Position numbers and translations under genes: made by a program. The notes under the pieces were generated by a model, which saw only the letters and a list, made by a program, of their open reading frames with translations, did no database searches and had not been told where the DNA came from. 64,000 nucleotides of DNA from contig OX485804.1 in assembly GCA_950295325.1 (NCBI GenBank), forward strand, positions 68,300,033-68,364,032, given 5' to 3'. Positions 56,759-64,000 of this stretch are shown here, one piece after another. The DNA is from Polytrichum commune (Eukaryota; Streptophyta; Polytrichopsida; Polytrichales; Polytrichaceae). Within the stretch, counting starts at the first letter, position 1; each line of letters opens with the position of its first letter.

Positions 56759-57710
56759 CCTACGTATTCATGCACTTCCATTGACTAGAAAAGGGGAAGT
56801 CCGATTTTCAATCCGATTGTTGTTGATGCCTTATTGTAGATCTGCAAATGCGACACAAAGTTCCATCGTGTATACCATACTCACACCAGGGACAACTGCA
56901 ACTCCTCGACAGGAAGGGGAGACTCTCTCTCTTGATACGGAAAGTTCATATCTTTCCGGAATTTACTACTACCAGTGAAAATTTTGCATCTTACTCACAC
57001 TAACCTCACTTGATGTAATGTACTACAGTTCCGCCATTGCATACAAGACATAAATGCATGTCGAGATGGAAACTCTCCTATTGAACCAATTGCTAGTACC
57101 AGTGTGGGCATGCTATGGATTTAATCGCGAGAAGTTGGAGAACATGGGAAAGCGAAACGGGAAACACCCACACACCTTTTTATACAATAACAACAATGCA
57201 TTGCCTTTGCTCCCCCAAACCCTTCTTCCCCTTCTCTCTCTCGCTCTCTCTCTCTCTCCCCCTCCGTTTCCTGTGGTGACGTTCCCTGTTTGAAATTCGA
57301 AAATTTGAACGGGTGGGGCCCAGTGACACCCCCCCCCACCCGCAGGTCACCCGCGCTCTCCCGCCCCTTCCTTTCTGCGCAGGGAGACTGGGCCGTCCGG
57401 TGACCAGCACAGGCAGGCCCCAGGGCTGCAGCCGGTAGCAGGTGGCCCAGAGCTCCCTTTTGGGGCCGCTGGGTGGCGCCTGGTGAGGGAGGGCCTTTGG
57501 AAACCCTCGTTGCTGTTGTGCCCTTTGCCTGCCTGCCTTCCTTTCCTTTCTTCCTTTGTGTTGTTGTCCTCCCACTCCCATGCTGCTCCTCTCATTCTTC
57601 TCCGCCGTTTCTACTCCGTCGTTCCGCCTCTCCGCCAGCCCTTGCTGCCGCTAGCCGACTCGCCGGCGCGTTTCCTCACAGGTAACGCTTCTACCCGTCT
57701 TTTTCCGTCC
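56730..57710 (+). promoter_or_regulatory. HMGB upstream region and first leader exon
   Basis: 56730-57180 is the repeat shared with 7145-7430. A TATA-like TTTTTATACAATA lies at 57176-57188, and a CT-rich tract (57205-57262) follows. The DNA from 57300 to 57680 is strongly GC-rich. A candidate leader exon ends CCTCACAG|GTAACG at 57681. No long conserved frame is present. Confidence 0.5.
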
Positions 57711-58710
57711 ATTTTTTCGTCCAGTTTTGCGTCTTCTTCGTCTTAGCGCCGCCTGCACATTTTCCGCGGCCTCTGCGCCTATGTCCTATCCTTTTAGTAG
57801 CGCGAAATAAAAAAAATTTCTGCGCTTTTTAGAGACGGGAGTGGTTGTAGGTCGCGTTTAGTGGCCCTGCGACGGCATGGGAGCGAGTGAGTGCGGTGGT
57901 TGGCTTCGTTTGGAGGCCCGGGATTCCTCCCGCGGAAGTCCGGACGAAATTGGCGTAGGTTGCGGTGTGTAGCCGTGGTGTGAGTTTCTGATTTAAATGT
58001 TTTGAGTGTGTTGAGTAAGATGCCTTACATGTCGCCTTGTGGTTTTGGCCCGCAGGTAGTTGCGGTTCATTGGTGCGGGCTACGGTTAGTGGCGGTTTTT
58101 TAGGTCGCTTTGCTTGTGTTGCATTGTTTCCTCGATACTTTGGAAGGTATGGCCTTTTTTGGTGCTATCTATGGCCCATGCAATCACTGAAGTATTAGCT
58201 TTGTGTTTTTTTGGCAGTTGGAAGCGTCGAGAATAGCTTTTCGGTCCTGTTTGTATTTATTTGTGAGCATTTGTGTGGTATGGAGATTAGAATAATGGAA
58301 TAGTGTCCTTGGAAGTATGAAAAACACAAATGCGAAATCTTCGGTGGAAATAATGATAGTCGAGGATCTTCTCAGAATAATAGCGTCCATGTGTTTCTAA
58401 GTATGGCAGTGGTCTCAAGAATTAATGGTTTATTTGGGAGTCGAGTTGTGAAGTATGAACCTTTTCTTCATTACTTGTTATGCTATGAACCTTTCGTTGA
58501 ATAGTTATCATGCCATGAACCTTTTGTTTAATAGTTAATATTTTGTCTTTTCAAGGAAGAGTTTTCTTGCATCTCGAAATCCCTCTGAACTGGTTGCTGT
58601 GGTGTCAGAAGTTCTGACACAGACGTTTTAAGCAGGTTGGAACAAGAAGGCAGTGTGGATGGTTGCCTAACGCACATCTTAACATCGCACCGTAGGCCCA
58701 AGTAGTCAAG

Positions 58711-59972
58711 ATGAAGGACACAAAGGGCAAGAAAGGAGCTACTACGGTTGCAAAGAGAGATGTGAAGGAGAAGACCCGGAAGGTGGAGGACAAGTAAGCG
58801 TCCAGCCCTGAACTTACTTGACATGTATTGTCATGAGAAATGGGAAATTTTGTGGTCAGAGGCCATATGTGACTCTCTTTGCTTTGTCTTGCTTATTTCT
58901 AATGTGGTTGTTGCACATGTCTGCAGAGACATCAAGAAGAGGAAGTCAGTTGCGAAGGAGCCAAGGGCTAAGAAGTCAAAGGCAGCCAAGAAGGCGACCA
59001 AGGCTGCCAAGGATCCAAATGCCCCCAAGCGACCACCGACAGCTTTCTTTATCTTCCTGTAAGAATGATATACGTGTCATGATTGGTTTTCTAGACGTTG
59101 GTTGACTTTCTTTAGGGATCTTTATGTTCTCCCATGACGGGGATATGCATGACTAACACTCTTGTGATGACTGTGATGAATAGAAACGAATTCAGGAAGA
59201 CCTTCAAGGAGGAGCATCCTGACGTCAAGGGTGTCACCATGGTTAGTATTCATCAGTTTCTACATGTGCCTGAAACTTTGAGGAATTGTATTTTCTATTT
59301 GGTTTTGCATTTGGAGTTACTGGACTGCCACTTACAGAATTATTTCTTTGACCGTTCAGGTTGGCAAGGCTGGAGGAGAGAAATGGAAGGACATGTCTGA
59401 AGCTGTAAGTTCCATTCCTTGAACAATATGAAGTGATGTGACAATTGTTTTGTGTGGATGCCATTCTCTTTTACAACTTGAATTATTTTTCATCTGATTT
59501 ATTTTTGTCTTGCTTGTGCAGGAGAAACAACCCTATGTTTCCAAGGCTGCTCAGAAGAAGACAGAGTATGACAAGACACTGGCTGCTTACAAGCAGAAGC
59601 AGGTATGTGGCTGCAAAGTGTGTCCTTCGAAACTGCTGCTTCCAACAATGTCCAAGTTGTGGACTGCAGTGTTTTGGTGATTGTTACTGATTTTGATTGG
59701 AAATGATGCTGAATGGTTTACTTTCAGGATGATGATGACGAGGCTGAAGCTGAAGAGTCAGATAAGTCCAAATCCGAGATCAACGATGATGATGAAGATG
59801 AGGATGTATGTTTTCGAACAAGCTGGCTAGAGTTTATTTTTCTTGTTTTGCCCTGTTGATTGTTGCTTGGATTTTTTATTGAGGCTGGGTCTGGTTAACT
59901 TTTTGAGTTCTCACATCTTTTGGTGTTCACGATGATGTTGTTGTGCAGGAAGATGAAGATCTGGAGGATTAA
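58711..59972 (+). CDS. HMGB-type chromatin protein with acidic tail
   Basis: Seven coding exons (58711-58793, 58927-59058, 59184-59241, 59360-59404, 59522-59602, 59728-59805, 59949-59972), all GT-AG and phase-consistent, encode 166 residues. A lysine-rich N terminus (1-59) precedes one HMG box (about 60-130: DPNAPKRPPTAFFIF, NEFRKTFKEEHPDVKGV, VGKAGGEKWKDMSEAE, PYVSKA, KKTEYDKTLAAYK). A DE-rich tail of about 33 residues follows. This is the plant HMGB layout: non-sequence-specific binding and bending of DNA in chromatin, with the tail modulating affinity. A leader intron (57682-58635) separates the promoter from the ATG exon, as in the gene at 9141. The gene looks intact. The paralogue number (HMGB1-HMGB6) cannot be assigned. 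Confidence 0.93.
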
Positions 59973-60650
59973 ATTCTTGTAGCTGTACTACAGATGTGGT
60001 AACCATTAGCTGGCGCCTCCTCAATAGAAACTCCTTTCTAATGGCTCCACCAACATAGCTCTGTGATCCATTGACATGTGAAATCTTCTGGGAGCTTTAT
60101 GTTCTCCAGTCATATGTGGGATTAGTAGCAAGTCACTTTTTGAGATGCTCTAGGGAGTGACCTTGATCCAAGCATCATGGGATGCTTCGTTCAGGTGAGA
60201 AAAGGCTGGGGAATCAGCTTTTCTCTGAGATTTTTTTCAGGAAGACTTGTTCTGTAAATTTGCAATTCAGCTTGGGTTTGAATTAGAGGGTGCTTGGAGA
60301 GGAGAGGCTTTCTGTGCTCCTGAATTCACTGTACAACAGGATCTAGTTTGTTGTATGGAATGCAAGCACGGGTTTCCTTGACCTCACTGGGTTGCCACTG
60401 ATGCAAATGCTGTCTTTGTGTATTATTATCTTCTCAAAGCATATTTGGGTTGTCATTCTTGGAGTTGTCAACATGCACGAGTGTTGTTTTTGCTGTTGCA
60501 ATGACTCGCTCTTGATTGTGGAAAGTGTTGTCTGTCAATCCATGGAATTTTCTTGTTTTGGGTATGGAGTTGTGGATTGAAACTCGAGAGCCTTTCAATT
60601 ACGTAAACGTGTCTGAACTGCAGGGTTGGAAAACCTCACTGCAGGTTTGA
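59973..60650 (+). other. HMGB 3' untranslated region
   Basis: GC content stays higher than in the flanking intergenic DNA up to about 60650, consistent with a transcribed 3'UTR. The 62-codon frame at 60392-60580 shows no domain. A cluster of four GGTACC sites lies at 60790-60835. Confidence 0.4.
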
Positions 60651-62639
60651 GGCTGTGAAGGGGGGGCTCAGTAGTTTAAATTCCTGAATTGGATGGTACA
60701 CAGAGAAGTGAAACAAGGGATTGCAAGGTTGGAAGAAAGGGTAATGGAAATATATGAGAACTTGGGTATTCTGTACCTAAAGAAACATGGTACCTACATG
60801 GTACCTTTAGGAATATGGTACCTCCCTAGGATCCTCACTGAGCTGCCCAAGTCAATTTAGGCACGTAGTCCAAATCTGTTTTCAACTGACGCCTTTTTGG
60901 TGTCCGTTTTTAGATTCACACGAGGGACCTCCATTGAGCTGGGCCCCCCACTAGCATTCCGAAAGGAAATACATGACCTCCTATGTTTGGTTATCTCATT
61001 CGGTGGTTCCTCTAGACTAATTCGGGATGTTGCTAATGTCGGAGTCAAATCGTCTGAACAGGAAAATATTTGCTATAATATATTAAACACTCCACACAAT
61101 ACCAGCGCCTTGATATCTTACATAATAGATACTACATATGAGAATGTTACATCATGTAACATTTTTGGTGGTGGCAACATAATCTTCATTTCATAAATTT
61201 GTAGTTTGTCATTGTGGGGGAGAAAAACTTGCAATACAGTTGGTTGAGTCTGCATTCTTACTTGGGAAGACACACATTTGGTGGTCCATACTGCTACCAC
61301 ATATATTTAAAATGCCTTGACTTGGTTAAAGAGACTGCTATCTTAACCCCTAAATGCTCAAGCATTCAGTTTTGATTTTCAGGCAAGGGTGCAACATCAA
61401 TGCTTCAAATTTCAGTCATGTAGCAAGCAATGCTCTATTTCCTTAATTTCCAACCGTATGGATGTGAAGTAGACTACCATATATTCATTACATCAAAATT
61501 TGAACGCAATTGGGCCATATTTGGTGGTGAGATTAACATGTCAACAAGGCATCATGGGGAAGCTATAGGAAATTTTGGAATTTTTTGTTTCATGACTATC
61601 TTAGTCAAGCCACAAATTTTTTCTATTTGACAACTTTGCCATATATAATCTGCAGTTGACAAATGAGCTGCTCCTAAGAAATAGGGTTTCTTTGATGAAA
61701 TTTAGATGAAGTCCGTCACCCTCAAAGTTGAAGGGTCACATGAGGACATTTTAGAAAATTCCCAAACAAACAATTCCAATTTCACGGATGTGAACTAGAC
61801 TACAATATATTCTTGTTGTGAATATTTGAAGGCAATTGGACGACATTTGCTAGATCATATTGACATATGAGCAGGGCCTTTATCAAGGGGCCAACTCACG
61901 AAACCTCCTCCCAAAACAAGCAATTCCAAAGGTACAGAAGGTCCTACATGCTTGGAGTATGAGGTTTTTATGTATGTTATTTTGGTGCACGTGGTAGTGG
62001 ACACCACCCTACACCAGTAGATACCTTCCAACCAAGTAGATCGCCACCTAGTGGGTTGCAAACCCATCAGAACATTAGGTGGCGACCCATTTTGGGTTGC
62101 ATGAATATTGAAGTGTTAAGTGACTAGGTTTCCATCTTAGGCAATGATGGTGGGAGCCAAGCTCAAAGAGGGAGTGTCTAATCCTAGCCTTCAGTGTCTA
62201 GCTCAAGCCTATAGGTGTCCTTTTAAGATCAAAATTTGAAGTAGGCACATATACCTTATGTTGAGGAATATTTTTAATCGTAAGTGACGGAAAGAAATCT
62301 TGAAAAATATGTTCTCTTACTTTTCATGACTTTGGATGAATCCAAAAATTAAATTTTTGAGTATTGGATTTCCAAGCTCTACCAGTCTAAGATTTCAACT
62401 ACACAAATTGGCATTTGGAAAAAAAGAAAGAGCCCATATGTAAATACCATGATATATAGACCATAATTTTGACCTTACCATAGTATTCCTTTACGATGTC
62501 TGTAGTTTGTGATATGGATTTAGAATATAATTCTGGACAATTCACAGCATTCGTAAAACAAGTCATATACAATCATTTCTAAAATTTTGTGTTCACAACT
62601 ACTTTATAATTTTGTAAAAACTTGCTCGATACTAATTGT
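60651..62639. other. Intergenic, no gene seen
   Basis: 60841-60925 is a diverged inverted relative of the dispersed TTGGACTACGTG box family seen at 31-32 kb. 62130-62170 resembles 42815-42850. No gene is recognised. Confidence 0.45.
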
Positions 62640-62990
62640 AAAGCGCCCGTGTAATGTCACCAACACTAAATGTAAACCCTAACATTATTTGTCATTCCTT
62701 GCAAAAAAAGTAAAAATAAATAAAAAAGGGCATTACAGATTTAAAATGTTGCAATTATTGTCACTTACTAAGTGAAGTGTCATCCAAATTTTAGTCATTC
62801 ATGTCAATAGTTCATTACATAAATGTCAGGATGCATAATGTATCAAAGATTGTTTCAATAATTGACATTTGGATGAACTAAAAGCAAGTTGGGATGACAA
62901 TATTTGCAAACTTGTTCACAAGAAGCGTCATTGAAGAAGTTACCACAATGTCATAAAATACCATATGACACTATATATATATATAATATT
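62640..62990 (-). mobile_element. MITE family B, reverse copy
   Basis: In reverse orientation it matches the interior of 26869-27227: AACACTAAATGTAAACCC, TGTCATTCCTTGCAAA, and at the far end ACCATATGACAC. Its ends are degraded, so no target duplication is visible. Confidence 0.6.
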
Positions 62991-63275
62991 TCTTGGTTAT
63001 ATACAAGGTGAGGTCTTCAATCTCCAACTTGCAACAACTTCATCCATTGCATCATAAGTATTATTTGTTACATCTATGTCTTGGTTGTCTTCATTTGTGT
63101 TTTTGGATCCCTTAACATAAATGAATAAATAACCAATGTCTGGCAATTGGACGTGAATTTGAGCCTGTTGGCCCTACACTAAGCAAGAATTCTCTTGCTT
63201 AAGTATTTCTAATAGGGTGGGGTTTACTGCCTACCTTGCGGTGGGTGGGCTCTTGGCTTCCTACTTAGCTAGCTA
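62991..63275. other. Intergenic, no gene seen
   Basis: Short spacer between two MITEs; nothing is recognisable. Confidence 0.4.
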
Positions 63276-63567
63276 CACTAAATATGATATTTAGTGTTTG
63301 ATTAGATTTAGTGTTTTACCACCCTACTTTGCTCAACACTAATTTTCAATTCTTTGATAATTAGTGTTAGACATAAATGCGCCGCCGCCGCCTTCCTTGT
63401 TGCCACCTCTTTCCTACTAAACACTAAATTCGTGCATGTAACTTTCACATAGTAAATGATATTTAGTGTTTGAGTTTACATTTAATGTTACTTAATTTCA
63501 TAGGGTTAGTGAGATTTAGTGTAGTGTTCGTATTTAGTGTATCTAACACTAAATATCATATTTAGTG
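63276..63567 (+). mobile_element. MITE family C (292 bp), TA-flanked
   Basis: It starts CACTAAATATGATATTTAG and ends CTAAATATCATATTTAGTG with TA on both sides (63274-63275, 63568-63569). It is nearly identical to 25812-26149 apart from small internal deletions, pointing to fairly recent spread of this family. Confidence 0.8.
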
Positions 63568-64000
63568 TAGTTTTTCCCCGTCAAGTAAAGAGAAGATTTC
63601 ACAGCGGGAATCGAAGATCCCCTAACATGTCTTGGAATGTTAACATTGAATCACCTATTTGGGGCAATCTTTGGGTCTGTTTGTTGGGTTGTAGGGCTAG
63701 AGATAAATGTCAATTTGCATTCCTTTTGGAATTCTTTGTTGACATTGAACTTCGTAGTTGAAGAGATACCCCAACTTACAAAATCTTCCTCTTCGTACCT
63801 TTCCCCATGTTCCTCAACGTCCATATGTTAGGCATGTGTTTATGGGTTGCCTAAAAGAACCCAACCTCTGAGAGGAGGGGAGTCACCCTACTTTGAAACC
63901 TGGTAAAACACGATCAAGGTAAGGAAGAACGGGCTCCCATTCACGTCAGTGTACATTTACGCTGATGGTACTTTTATTTTATTTTATGGAATGCAAATGT
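63568..64000. other. Intergenic, no gene seen
   Basis: Short frames only; no recognisable domain to the window end. Confidence 0.4.

Noticed and set aside
57180-57595. 133-codon minus-strand frame
   Set aside because: It is antisense to the GC- and CT-rich HMGB leader, low in complexity, with no domain.

Overview
The window is AT-rich plant nuclear DNA, gene-poor and dense in small non-autonomous DNA transposons and tandem repeats. The genes that can be read are plant-type: a TAB2 translation activator for plastid photosystem mRNA, an HMGB chromatin protein with an acidic tail, and a protein with the plant-typical DUF3444 domain. Coding introns are short (roughly 100-400 bp). I cannot name the species. 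The HMG-box sequence reminds me of moss, lycophyte or fern homologues, but that is an impression only.

Layout. 1-7440 is repeats, including a three-deep nest of TIR elements (about 470-1945) and a 200-bp tandem array (3084-3930). 7440-11536 is the most interesting locus: a GC-rich promoter with a G-box hairpin, a probable 5'UTR intron, and a two-exon gene whose first exon encodes an XRCC4-like head and short coiled coil plus an AT-hook, and whose second exon encodes DUF3444. The exons join in frame through a clean phase-1 intron, giving a predicted 666-residue XRCC4-like/AT-hook/DUF3444 fusion. 12.4-14.4 kb holds a hAT transposase remnant and unidentified exon-like pieces. 14978-18212 is TAB2 on the minus strand; six coding exons are resolved and the 5' end is ambiguous. 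A degenerate array of about 410-bp units (18.8-21.6 kb) begins just upstream of TAB2.

21.6-57 kb has no gene I can recognise. It holds TA-flanked MITEs of several families, PIF/Harbinger-like MITEs, a 261-bp tandem array, a palindromic element whose end has expanded into a 33-bp minisatellite, and a tRNA-derived SINE with a perfect 14-bp target duplication. 57.2-60.6 kb is an intact HMGB gene with a 5'UTR intron and seven coding exons. The last 3.4 kb is intergenic with two more MITEs.

No operon-like logic is expected. Both plus-strand genes lie just downstream of copies of the same repeat (7.15-7.43 kb and 56.73-57.18 kb). The fusion protein joins a DNA double-strand-break-repair scaffold fold to DNA-binding and probable chromatin modules, and is the best candidate for undescribed biology here.
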